Origin: Chrysemys picta bellii
Lineage: Eukaryota > Chordata > Testudines > Emydidae
DNA: 64,000 nt
Reading direction: 5' to 3'
Assembly (NCBI RefSeq): GCF_011386835.1
Contig: NC_088800.1
Span: forward strand, 51,489,439 to 51,553,438
Within the stretch, counting starts at the first letter, position 1; every line of letters starts with the position of its first letter. Under the pieces are notes generated by a model. It did not search any database. It was not told where the DNA came from and saw only the letters and a list, made by a program, of their open reading frames with translations. Below, piece by piece: positions 21,317 to 32,252 of this stretch. The translations under genes and the position numbers were made by a program.

Positions 21317-22436
21317 TGTGACTTTTCCCTCTAGTGTTATCTGGACCGGTAATCTGCTAGGCCACTCCAATCCTTGACTCTGGGAACCAGCCTTACCCTG
21401 CTCTGCTGTGAGAACCCCCACTCCTGGGCTGTTCATGCACAGCCTCGGGCATGTAAGCTGCTCTCAGCTACTTGCAAGCGAATGACACTAGCCAATATCA
21501 CTGGTCCCAGAAACAACCCTAGGAACCTCCATCTTGCAGTGTCCAGTTATGCCCACTGGACGCAGCAAGCTTATGTAAGTTTGTCAATTTAACAAAGAAA
21601 TTGATATGTACCAGGCTTGTTATCCCAAGGGGAATCTCTGACACACTTCAAACCAAACACACTGCTTCAGGTAGAATAAACAAACAGATTTATTAGCTAT
21701 AAAGATAGATCTTAAGTGATTATAAGTCAAAGTGTAAGAAGTCAGATTTGGTCAAATGAAATAAAAGCAAACGCATTCTAAGCTAATCTTAACACTTTCA
21801 ATGTCCTTAAAAACTTAGATGCTTCTCACCACAGGCTGGCTGGTTACTTTTCAGTCAGGCTCTCCCCTTTGATTAGCGTTTCAGTCGCTTGGTGGTAGTG
21901 GTGTCTGTAGATGTGGGTGGAAGAGAGAGAGCATGGCAAAATGTCTCTCCCTTTTATCATGTCCTTTCTTTCCTCTTGGCTTTGCCCCCGCCCCTACAGA
22001 GTCAGGTGAGCATTACCTCATTGCAGTCCCAAACTGACCAAAGGAAGGGGGTGTCTCCCTTGAGGCTCTAACAGATTCTTTTGTTGCTGCCTAAGCCAGT
22101 GTCTATTGTTCCTTTGAGGCTGGGCTGGGTTTGTCCCACCCATGCCCTGAGGTGTGAACTGACTCTCTGTTCTTGGAGAGTTTTTGCATGGGCTTGTTTT
22201 AAGCCATGAGGATAGATTTTCAGCCTCATAACTATATACATGAAATTATAACCTATAACCTTGCTATAACATTACTGTAACAATTACTATAACATCACTA
22301 TAACAACTATGCTCAGTGCATTATGAGCCTTCTGAAGACACCCAACATGACAAACTTTGTGTTGGATACCACACAATCATTTTATAAAGATGAACATGAG
22401 GGTGTAGGGTGTTCCCCCAATGTATAGAGTGTCACA
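21317..22436. mobile_element. Solo LTR with perfect 5-bp TSD
   Basis: A 1120-bp LTR with ends TGTGAC and GTCACA, flanked by GAAGG at 21312-21316 and 22437-22441. The Gypsy sequence on either side (CACCTGGGAAGG and GGCCCTTTGAAGG) is continuous in the uninterrupted second copy at about 42160-42190, which proves the insertion. Non-coding, with AT-rich tandem ACTATAACA-like phrases near 22260-22310. Confidence 0.9.
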
Positions 22437-23091
22437 GAAGGCCCTTTGAAGGTTGTCAAGCAACTAAATGAGGTAGACTATGTGGTGGAACTGTCGAACC
22501 AGGCACACCGCCACCGGGTGTACCGTGTTAATATGATGAAGCCATATTATGACAGGGGGAATGTGGCATTGGCTGTGTGGACATTGGGAGGAGCAGGGAG
22601 ATGACCCTTTAGTAGATCTATTCCCTGAGACAGGAGCTGGCTCCTCCCTGGAACCAATTCCCCTCTCTGATCAGCTAACACCTGCCCAGCAAGCTGAGAT
22701 CAGAGGGGTTCTGCATTTGTACCGACAGCTCCTTTCCAACCAGCCTGGATTCACTAATCTCACTGTCCACCGGTGGAGACAGGATCACATCCTCCTATAA
22801 GATGCTCCCCCTTCCGAGTCACAGGGAAAACTGCTCAGGACCTGGAAAGAGAGGTCAGTGACATGTTGCCTTTGGGGGTGATCCAGCCATCTTCCAGCCC
22901 TTGGGCCTCACCTGTGATGCTGGTCCCCAAAAAGGACGGGTCGATCCAGTTCTGTGTGGACTATCGGAAGCTTAATGCCATCACCATCAATGCCAAGCTC
23001 CTGAGATGGAGCCTGCTCCTGCAGGATTACGATATGGAGGTGGTCCATGTGAAGAGGAGTGCCAACATGATAGCTGATGCATTGTCCTGAA
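22437..23091 (+). pseudogene. Integrase tail (GPY/F) and deleted RT-RNase H
   Basis: A GPF motif block (GPFEVVKQLNEVDYVVEL, then RVNMMKPYYDRG) ends the integrase. The RT N-terminal region follows: LTPAQQAEIRGVLHLYRQLL, SPFRVTGKTAQDLEREV, LPLGVIQPSSSPWASPVMLV and FCVDYRKLNAITI. At about 22990 the sequence jumps to the RNase H end (LRWSLLLQDYDMEVVHVKRS, then ANMIADALS), so the RT catalytic YxDD block and most of RNase H are absent. The same junction occurs in copy B. Confidence 0.85.
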
Positions 23092-23163
23092 GAGGGGAGC
23101 CAAAACTTCACTGGTCACTGGTTAGAGTGACCCCACTCAGTTCAGTCTTGAAGGGGGGAGAGA

Positions 23164-23679
23164 TGTGATGGAGTAGGGAGTAGTTGTCATGGAGTGCGGG
23201 GGAGTCAGGGCCCTGTACCCCCCACATCCTGCGATTCACTGTGACTCTCAGCCAGCCAGTAAAACAGAAGGCTTATTAGACGACAGGAACACAGTCTAAA
23301 ACAGAGCTTGTAGGTACAGAAAACAGGACCCCTCAATCAGGTCCATCTTGGGGTTTGGGGAGCCCAGACCCAGGTTCTGGGCCTCCCCCCATCTCCCCAG
23401 CCAGCTCCAAACTGAAACTCCCTCCAGCAGTCTCTCCCAGCCACACACACCGGCTCCTCCTCCAGCCTTTGTACAGTTTCCCAGGCAGAAGGTGTCACCT
23501 GGCCCCAACCCCCTCCTGGGCTCAGGTTACGAAAGGCAGCTTTATGTGCTAATCGTCAAGTGTCATCCCTTAGTGAAGTCACACCCTTATTTCCCATCAC
23601 CATCTAGTATCAATGCAGACAGTAAACTAGTAAAATTCCCATGCAACGTTACCAGGTTAATACTCCCTACTCCATCACA
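23164..23679 (+). mobile_element. 3' LTR of Gmr1-like copy A
   Basis: A 516-bp LTR with perfect 18-bp terminal inverted repeats (TGTGATGGAGTAGGGAGT and its complement). Just upstream is a polypurine tract GAAGGGGGGAGAGA. It closely matches the LTR at 42867-43387. Confidence 0.9.
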
Positions 23680-25087
23680 CAAGCACTCAGCCTGCAGTAC
23701 GGCACTTAGCACGTGGTCCAGCACTCTCTGGAATTCCCCTTCTCCTCAATTGTATGACCAACCTGCTGCATGTAGCCGCATCTAACATTAAATACCTGTT
23801 CTCTGCTCAGGACTATTCTAACTGTCCTCAGCTGGTTACTCTTCCTTTGGATGGCCACTACATTATTCTGGCATATTTCTGCTATGATTATTCCTACTTC
23901 ATTCACCCTTGCCACTGAGCTACATTAAGACCCAGACTCAGATGCAGAAACCTGTACCATTAGCAACCACCGCCATATGGGAATTTTAGTGAGAGAAAGC
24001 CTCACTTCAGAGTAACCAATAACCTAGTGGGCAAGGCTTTCATCTTGGAAGTAAAAGACCCAAGTTCAACTCCCTGATTGGTTTCATTGTAATGTGGAAA
24101 AGGTAATTTTTCAAAATCTTCCCAGGAAAACCTTTTTCCACACAGCTGTCATAGCGATTGAAACCGTGCAGTGATGGCTCCACATTCTGCCGCAATAGCC
24201 CAGGCCTCCTTCAAAGGCTGCTTTTAGACACACTTTTTCTTCAGTACTGTCTGGAGCAGAGACCCCCTCCTGAAAGAGGCACAAGCATTACTGATTAGCC
24301 AAGGAATCCAGAGTTGCCTGCATCCACATGGCCAACACAGACTCTTGGGAGGGCCAGTAACTCAGAGACTGCTGTGCCAGCCTCCCAGCTCCCTAGGGAG
24401 AGATTGTTCCTGAACTCAGTAGAGGCAGGGCTGGATGAACCTTTTGTGAGTCCCAGCACCTGGACCATGGCCCTACCTCCCCTGCACTCCAACCCAAGGC
24501 CCCGCCCCTGCTTGGCCTCTTCCCCTCTGAGGCCCCTCCTGCCGCTCGCATGGGGGGAGGAGGCAGAGAGGAGTGAGCAGTGGGTGGGAGGGAGAGGGCG
24601 GAGAGGAACAAGCAATGGGTGAGGTCTTGGGGGAACAGGCTGAGTGGAGATGGTGCCTCGGGCAGAGTGCAGGTGGAGTAGGGGGACGGGGCCATGGTCT
24701 GGACACCAGGGCCCCTTCTGAGTGGGGACCCGGCACCATTGTAAACCTGGTAGTGAGAAGAGGTAAAACAGCTGAAAGCCAGGGGCAGGTTGAAGAGGGG
24801 AGCCCAGACCTCCTGCACCAGGACAAAGCTCCCTGCAGAGCTGATAAGACCCGAGTCATCCCAGCTCCCCGTGGCAGAGAGCTGCTGTGTGCAGGTCAGG
24901 TGGGGAGCTACCTGCACCAGAGAATTGTGCTGGTACAGAGCGTCTGAGGATGAGCCATGCAGTGTTGGCCTTTATTTGTGAAGAGCACGTGTCCCCGTGG
25001 GAATTTGGAGGGTCTGTCTGTACAATTTATGAATTCTGGCTAATACTATGAAGTTGTTATTAGGAAATGGAAAGCCCCTACAGCTGT
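23680..25087. other. No gene; SINE-like fragment and GC-rich repeat
   Basis: About 24010-24080 has a tRNA-like head (CCTAGTGGGCAAGGC and a B-box-like AAGTTCAACTCC), probably a decayed SINE. About 24427-24760 starts CAGGGCTGGATGAACC and may be a truncated hAT-like element. I see no coding exon. Confidence 0.4.
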
Positions 25088-25095
25088 GTATTCAC

Positions 25096-26725
25096 TAGGG
25101 CTCTTGATTAATCGCAGTTAACTCAAGCGATTAACTCAAAAAATTAATCGCGGTTAAAAAAATTAATCGTGATTAATCACAGTTTTAATCACACTGTTAA
25201 ACAATAGAATCCCAATTGAAATGTATTAAATATTTTTGGATGTCTTTCTACACTTTCAAATATATTGATTTCAATTACAACACAATATACAAAGTTGACA
25301 GTGCTCACTTTCTATTTTTTATTACAAATATTTGCACTGTAAAAAAGATAAAAGAAACAGTATTTTTCAATTCACCTTATACAAGTACTGTAGTACAATC
25401 TCTTTATCATGTAAGTGCAACTTACAAATATAGATTTTTTTGTTACATAACTGTATTAAAAAACAAAACAATGTTAAACTTTAGAACCTACAAGTCCACT
25501 CAGCCCTGCTTCTTGTTCAGCCAATCGCTAAGACAAACCGGAGATAATGCTGCCCGCTTCTTATTTACAATGTCACCTGAAAGTGAGAACAGGCATTCCA
25601 TTGGCACTTTTGTAGCTAGCATTGCAAGGTATTTATGTGCCAGATATGCTAAACATTCGTATGCCCCTTCATGCTTCGGCCACCATTCCAGAGGACATGC
25701 TTCCATGCTGAGGATGTTCTTTAAAAAATAATGCGTTAATTAAATTTGTGACTGTACTCCTTGGGGGAGAATTGTATGTCCCCTGCTCGTTTTACCTGCA
25801 TTCTGCCATATTTTTCATGTTATAGTTGTCTCAGATGATGACCCAGCACATGTTGTTCATTTTAAGAACACTTTCACTGAAGATTTGACAAAACGCAAAG
25901 AAGGTGTCAATGTGAGATTTCTAAGGATAGCTACAGCACTCGACAAAAAGATTATGAATCTGAACTGCCATCCAAAATCTGAGAGGGATGAGGTGTGGAG
26001 CATGCTTTCAGATGTCTTAAAAGAGAAACACTCAGATGCAGAAACTACAGAATCTGGACCACCAAAAAAGAGAATCAACTTTCTCCTGGTGGCATCTGAC
26101 TCCGCTCTGGTTTGGATCGTTATTGAGCAGAACCAGTCAGCAGCATGGACGCATGTCCTCTGGAATGGTGGTTGAAGCATGAAGGGGCATCTGAATCTTT
26201 AGCGCATCTGGCACGTAAATATATTGCAATGCCAGCTACAACAGTGCCATGAGAACGCCTGTTCTCACTTTCAGGTGACGTTGTATACAAGAAGCAGGCA
26301 GCATTATCTCCTGCAAATGATAACAAACTTGTTTGTCTGAGCGATTGGCTGAACAAGAAGTAGGACTGAGTGTACTTGTAGGCTCTAAAGTTTTACAATG
26401 TTTTATTTTTGAATGCGGTTATTTTTTCTACATAATTCTACATTTGTAAGTTGAACTTTCATGATAAAGAGACTGCACTATAGTATTTGTATTAGGTGAA
26501 CTGAAAAATACTATTTCTTTTGTTTGCTACAGTGCAAATATTTGTAATAAAAAAAATAAAGGGAGCACTGTGTACACTTTGTATTCTGTGTTGTAATTGA
26601 AATCAATATATTTGAAAATGTAGAAAACATAAACAATAATAAAATACCATTTAAATATTTTTGTAACAGTGCAATTAATTGTGCGATTAATCGCGATCAA
26701 TTTTTTTAATCACTTGACAGCCCTA
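25096..26725. mobile_element. hAT foldback element with perfect 8-bp TSD
   Basis: The termini TAGGGCTCTTGATTAATCGC and GACAGCCCTA (its partner) carry ATTAATCGCG repeats. The flanks are exact: GTATTCAC at 25088-25095 and 26726-26733. The element is a large inverted repeat. The left arm (to about 25705) encodes, on the minus strand, the hAT transposase C-terminus (WWPKHEGAYECLAYLA, MLATKVPMECLFSLSGDIV). The right arm (from about 26143) encodes the same region on the plus strand with a stop. The spacer (about 25740-26140) holds another transposase stretch (NLNCHPKSERDEVWSML). Two copies of the 3' end facing outward make this a non-autonomous foldback derivative of a ZBED-type hAT. Confidence 0.88.
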
Positions 26726-26733
26726 GTATTCAC

Positions 26734-28407
26734 CATTGTGGACAGGATCCACACCAGCCCAAGGGCAATGGGGAGTGTTTAACTCTAACGACTGTGCTCT
26801 GACCATGTAATAGTTACACTAAGGAGGGTGCCTGCATTGGGAAACCAGTCTGGCCAAGTTGATCTGCTGGGGTTTTGGGGAGTGGAAATTCCCCAAGCAG
26901 GACAAAGAGAGAGGGGTGACTAAGCTGGGGGTTATAAAGGACTCCTGGGGGAGGTCAGAGAGGTACACAAAGAGAGTTTGGACAGCAGAGGGGAAGGATA
27001 TGGGCCACCCCTAGGGGGTGAACTGGAGGAAAGGCAGAGCCATGTTTTAGAACCCAAGCTATGCCCTGCAGCAGAAGGAGGCTGGAGGAGCCCAGACGAT
27101 CCTGAGCCCAGCCCAGAGCACTGTCTGGAGAGCCAAGGGAACTGAGGGGGGACATGCAAGCCAGGTTTGGGAGTTTGGTAGAGAACGGTGTATTTTGTGT
27201 CCTGGTAAGTAAGGAGCAGTGCTGCGTTCGAGTCCTGTGCCGAGTGCGTGTGTGTTATGGGCTCCCCGTGCTAGCAGGGCCCCCAAGAGAGGTCAGCTGG
27301 CACCGAGTCAGCTCATACCTTTGGTAGAATCCTGGGAGAGGGTGTGTTTAAGCTCTGGGGCAGCCTGAGGAGTCAACACAGGTTCTAGGGCAGAAACCCC
27401 CAAACTGTGGGGCGCGTCCCCCTAGGGGGGCATGGAGGAACGTTTGGGGGGGGTGCCGCAGGCCAGGCAAGTGCCACCCAGTCCTGGCCCGCCCCACCAG
27501 CTCTGCTCTGGCCCCACCATCAGCCGCAGACCCAGCTCCCAGCTCCACACCTATCCCCAGCCTCGGCCCTTGGCTGTGGCTCCAGACCCAAACCCAGACC
27601 CTCCCCCAGCTGCAGCCCCAGCCTTGGCCCCCTTACACCTGTCTGCGTCCATTCTCCCTGCCCCCCAGGAGCCTTGGACCTGCTTCTGGCCCTGGGGGGG
27701 AGGAGCATGAACACAGGGACAGGGAGGGTGTTGTTACACCCCAATGGCCCCCTCCCTCAGGGAGCTCCCGGGGAAGGCAGATCAGCATTGTATGTGGCTA
27801 ACGCTGTTGCAAGCATCTCAAAGCATTTTGGGGAGGGTCAAAGGTGTGTGAGTGGGGAATGGAAGATTCCTTTGCAGGAGTATGAGAGGCCAAGAGATGG
27901 GGGGAAGAAAGAAAAAAGCAGAGAACAGGTTAACTCGGAACTTTAGCTAGCTCTGTGTGAAGATAAGATGCTGGCCCTGGCCCACGATCATGGGCTCAAT
28001 GAGAAATCTACAGACGAGAAATCTACAGCTGCCCAGTCGTGAGAAGAGGAGAACTAAGTGGAGCAGGGCTGCAAAGATAGCAGCGAAAACAGAGCGAATG
28101 AGGCGGCGACGGTGAAGGCCAACAGAAGGGAAAACAAATTCTCTGGAGCCAGTGTGTTTTGGGCAGCTGAGAAGGCCACAGCAAGCCGATTGGGACTGGT
28201 ACAAAGAGCACCAGGCACAGAGGGCCCTGGATGACGACACCCCCAAAGGAACCCAGGACTTAAAAACCCTCCCGAGAGCTGGAGCAATTCAGAGATTACA
28301 GCAGATTTCCCGGACGACGTGGGCCCAGGGCAAGAACTCCCGTCCACCCCTCCCCCTCTTACGTTACACACAGGCCTGGCCAGTCTTGTGCTAAGGACCC
28401 TGCCTCT
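26734..28407. other. No gene; repeat fragments
   Basis: About 27391-27720 begins CAGAAACCCCCAAACTGTGGGG, like the left end of a hAT element, with a C-rich interior and no matching right end, so it is probably truncated. The remainder (about 26734-27390 and 27780-28400) looks like decayed LTR or other repeat DNA. No exon can be supported. Confidence 0.4.
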
Positions 28408-28764
28408 CAAGACTCCAGCAAGAGTGGGTGTCTGGAAGAGGCTGACTGCTCCTACCTGGCCCATAGATTCTGGTCTGAGACTGCCACGCTCTGCAGGGAC
28501 TAATGCACCACAGCAAGTGTTCTCAGGAACCTTCATGCCAGGCAGCGTCTGCAAAGCAGTCGGGTTCAACAGGCAGCTGGAAACTAATGCAGGGAGTCCC
28601 GAGCTTAGCCTGGAGAAATGACACTTAAAGCATCCTCCTGCTGGCCAAGCTACAGCAGGCCGCAGCCAAGCGGGAGCGCCTCCATCTTAGGGTCCGTCCC
28701 TGTCTGACAGTGCCAGGTGGGAGCAGCCAGCCACTTCCAGACACCCATTCTTGCTGGAGTCTTG
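28408..28764. repeat. Inverted-repeat element, partly duplicated at 12685
   Basis: The left end CAAGACTCCAGCAAGAGTGG and about 30 further bases are the inverted complement of the right end, which closes ATTCTTGCTGGAGTCTTG. This gives terminal inverted repeats of about 50 bp and a total of 357 bp. The right two thirds is shared with 12685-12935. No target duplication was confirmed. Bases 28765-28831 resemble a hAT right end finishing CACTGGCCCTG. Confidence 0.6.
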
Positions 28765-29046
28765 CTTGGCGCCCCCAAATCTTGGCGCCCTAGGTGGCCA
28801 CCTAGTTCACCTAGTGGTTACACTGGCCCTGGCTGCTCTTGTCCTGTGGGCAAATTCAGGACTTTGGTTTCTGGGCTACCAATAGGGTACTTTTCACTAA
28901 TAATAAAGCCACTTGGAACAAAGACCACCTGTGTTAACATCTGCTGAAGAAAACAGGAAATGGAGTAAATCTTCCGCATAGAATAGCTGATTCACTTCAA
29001 ACTCCTGCTAAAATAAGCACAATGTAAATAACTATTTATTTTAAAA

Positions 29047-29440
29047 AGGGAAGAAAGAGAACCTGGGGAACTACAGACTGGTTAGCCTCACTTCAGTCCC
29101 CAGTTCAATCATAGAGCAGGCTACCTGAAGGGATGTTCCAAAGATGATGGATCTAGACTGTTCTTAGTGGTGGCAGATGACAGACCAAGAAGCAATGGTC
29201 TCAAGTTGCAGTGGGGGAGGTCTAGGTTGGATATTAGGAAACACTATTTTACTAGGATGGTTGTGAAGCACTGGAATGGGTTACCTAGGGAGGTGGTAGA
29301 ATCTCCATCCTTAGAGGTTTTTAAGGCCCAGCTTGACAAAGCCTTGGCTGGGATGATTTAGTTGGTGTTGGTCCTGCTTTGAGCAGGGGATTGGACTAGA
29401 TGACCTCCTGAGGTCTCTTCCAACCCTAATATTCTATGAG
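29047..29440 (+). mobile_element. CR1 with internal deletion
   Basis: The first part (GGGGAACTACAGACTGGTTAG) encodes the NYR-VSLTS block at the RT N-terminus. At about 29125 it jumps to the C-terminus of ORF2 ([35 protein letters not shown]), a stop, and the CR1 3' UTR with GATTGGACTAGATGACCTCC, ending ATTCTATGAG. Almost the entire RT is deleted. A GAGGTAATTAAAG tail follows. Confidence 0.88.
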
Positions 29441-29942
29441 GTAATTAAAGAGCAGCAATCCCTAACAAAAAAAATGTTCACTTGCATGGGTGGAAAAAGT
29501 CTGGAATAGAACCAACCAAGTCCTAATTGGAGAAATAATTACACAGTGCAGACAGACAGCAGTCTTTTGTCTGCCAGACAAGCAACAGCTGTCCTAAAGA
29601 GCCAAAGATTCTTAGCCCAGCGAGGCTTTATGGATAACCCTGGAGGCACTCACAGATCAGATAAACCTCAGTTTCATTTATAGACCAGGACTATACCTTT
29701 CATAAAAAGTGTGTTCCAAGCTGCTTTGCTTAGTTAGGTGGGGTGTCCTTAAGGCACATCTGCCAGAAAAGGAGCATTGGAATTGGCGCTCATTAATAGG
29801 AAACTCTGACAGCACTGGATGGCCCAGTGATCCTTTCTCGCCTCCCCACCCCCGAACAAAGCGAACTGTAAACTTGCTTTTTCTCACATTAGCAATCATT
29901 TGTCCTATGGAACACTAACAATCAGTGCTCTGGTCAGGACAG
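29441..29942. other. No gene recognised
   Basis: AT-rich intergenic sequence between the CR1 end and the left edge of the endogenous retrovirus. No coding or repeat motif I can name. Confidence 0.4.
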
Positions 29943-31021
29943 TGTTAGTATATAGATATTTAGGCCTGTCTGTAAAGGCCTATACTTTAAGAATTTAGGT
30001 GTATTTTTATTACTTAGCTAGTTATAGAGGTATAAAAGAAAGAATTAAAATCACTCTCTGTCTGTGTAAGGGACAGTCTGAGGCTCTGTTCTTAGACTAA
30101 GTAAGGCCTTTGGCTAAGCAGTAGAGGCAGCCATAAGCTGAGAAGTGAGCAGTCACATCCTCACATTCCAAACTAGTCACATGGAAATAAGGTGCTATTG
30201 GGCGGTTAGGAATACAATCCTGCCCTGATATTCCTATCACCTTCAGAGAAAGGAAAGAGCCTAGAACATTTAAAAGGAAATTTAGTTGGATAGTTTTCTG
30301 TCTGGTAAGAACTTACTTATCAATAGACACAGCTGGAAAACCCTTATGTCTGTATAGATGTAGTTGTGAAATCCTCACTTCTGTATTGTTTTGTATGTTT
30401 ATTTGCATGGTCTCTGTCTGCTGTATAATTAATTTTGCTGGGTGTAAACTAATTAAGGTGGAAAAGGAATATAATTGGTTAAATAACCATGTTACAGTAT
30501 GTTAGGATTGGTTAGTTAAATTTCAGTAAAATGATTGGTTAAGGTATAGCTAAGCAGAACTCAAGTTTTACTATATAGCACTGCTCTACAGCCAAAATGC
30601 TTCTGAAATAAATGTAGTCAAACTTTACTAATTCTGGGTCACTGAGAATGAAAATGGTGCTTAAAATTGTTGATTGGCTCTAGTTTTCAAGATATGCTAT
30701 TGGGTCAGTATATATGACCCTTGACTTGGGAATGGCAGAGGATAAGTGAGTTATAAAGGGAAGGGATCTCCATTTAAAACAGAAATGACTAAAATACACC
30801 TTTGACTGGATCTATGAATAAATCTATGACTGGGTTTGGACAGTACTTGCTTTTTAGGCAAAACAATGAATGATGCAATCTGAAGCTGGTATTGTGTCAT
30901 ACATGACATGAATTGCATCGTGTTATTCCTAGAAGTCATGGATGATGCAATCATAATGAAGCTTACATCACGCTGCTGAACAAATTGCCCTATATCAGCT
31001 CTAGAAATCATACAGTGTCGT

Positions 31022-32134
31022 TGTGACGTTATTGACATAAACTGGGACCGTATAGATCATTGTTGCAACCAAGGTCCTGTAGTGCCACCCAAATCTCGTA
31101 TAAAGGGGGTCAAATGGGGTGTCTAGGACAAGGTTATGGTTTACTGGTTATGATTATGCTATCTATATGTGTGTATCAGTTTTGTAGTTGAAGTTATGAA
31201 TATTGGCTCTATACTGTCTGTATGGCGAATATTGGCTCTATACTGTCTGTATGGAAAACTTATGCTATGCTTCTGGGTGACATCCCAGACAAGCTGAGAT
31301 TATCTCTGCCTAGCCTGCTTGATGGCCCATTAAGGACCATCAGCTATACAATGGACCCACTGAGAGAAGGCAGATAAGCCTTGTAACTCAGCAAAGTATG
31401 CAGGGACTGGCCCATGTGACTCCAGACTCCATTTTGGCTGTAATTTTCCACAGTAAGAACAAAGAGGTGTTCTTACCCCTGGAAAAGACTATATAAGGCT
31501 GATGCCTCATCTCCATCTTGTCTTCAATCCTGCTTCATACCTCTGGAGGAACTTTGCTACAAGCTGAAGCTTTGAACAAAGGACTGAGGACCCATCCCAG
31601 CGGGGGATGTATTCCAGAGACTTGATTTGAACCTGCAGTTTATTCCATCGCTGCTGCAAGCCTGAACCAAGAACTTTGCCATTACTGTATGTAATTGATT
31701 CCATTTAACCAATCCTAACTCTCATCTCTATCTTTTTCCTTTTATGAATAAACCTTTAGATTTTAGATTCTAAAGGATTGGCAGCAGCGTGATTTGTGGG
31801 TAATACCTGATTTGTATATTGACCTGGGTCTGGGGCTTGGTCCTTTGGGATCAGGAGAACCTTTTTTCTTTTACTGGGGTATTGGTTTTCATAACCATTT
31901 GTCCCCATAACGAGTGGCACTGGTGGGAGTACTGGGACACTGGAGTGTCTAAGGAGATTGCTTGTGAGACTTGCGGTTAGCCAGTGGGGTGAGACCGAAG
32001 TCCTCCTAGTCTGGCTGGTTTGGTTTGCCTTAGAGGTGGAAAGAACCCCAGCCTTGGGCTGTAACTGCCCTATTTGAGCAATTTGTCCTGAGTTGGCACT
32101 CTCAGTTGGGTTCCGCCAGAACCGCATTGTCACA
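31022..32134 (+). mobile_element. 5' LTR of the young element
   Basis: Ends TGTGAC(G) and TTGTCACA. A TATA-like ACTATATAAGG is at about 31488-31498 and AATAAA at 31747-31752. A 36-bp stretch (GAATATTGGCTCTATACTG followed by TCTGTATGG) is tandemly duplicated at about 31198-31256 in both LTRs. A primer binding site would start at TGG 32136; the tRNA was not identified. Confidence 0.9.
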
Positions 32135-32252
32135 GTGGCGTAGTCGTGCTTGGATCCACAAAACCGGGTCAATTAAGCTTTGGGTCAGAACCCCACGCTA
32201 TCCAAATTTGAATTTTGGGATTGAGAATTTTGTTGGTTAAAGAGCTGCTGCA

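Larger units (their letters stand above)
16687..23679 (+). mobile_element. Gmr1-like Ty3/Gypsy element, copy A, interrupted
   Basis: An LTR retrotransposon with the order Gag, CCHC zinc knuckle, protease, integrase, then the start of RT. IN before RT is the hallmark of Gmr1-like Gypsy elements of deuterostomes. It has a 3' LTR (23164-23679) but no 5' LTR was found, so it is 5'-truncated. It is broken by a solo LTR in gag (17524-19407, itself holding another LTR) and a second solo LTR after the integrase (21317-22436), by in-frame stops near 17221 and 20797, and by an internal deletion that removes the RT core and most of RNase H. Confidence 0.85.

Noticed and set aside
24010..24080. A tRNA gene
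   Set aside because: A-box- and B-box-like sequences are present but the cloverleaf does not form and the context is that of a SINE.
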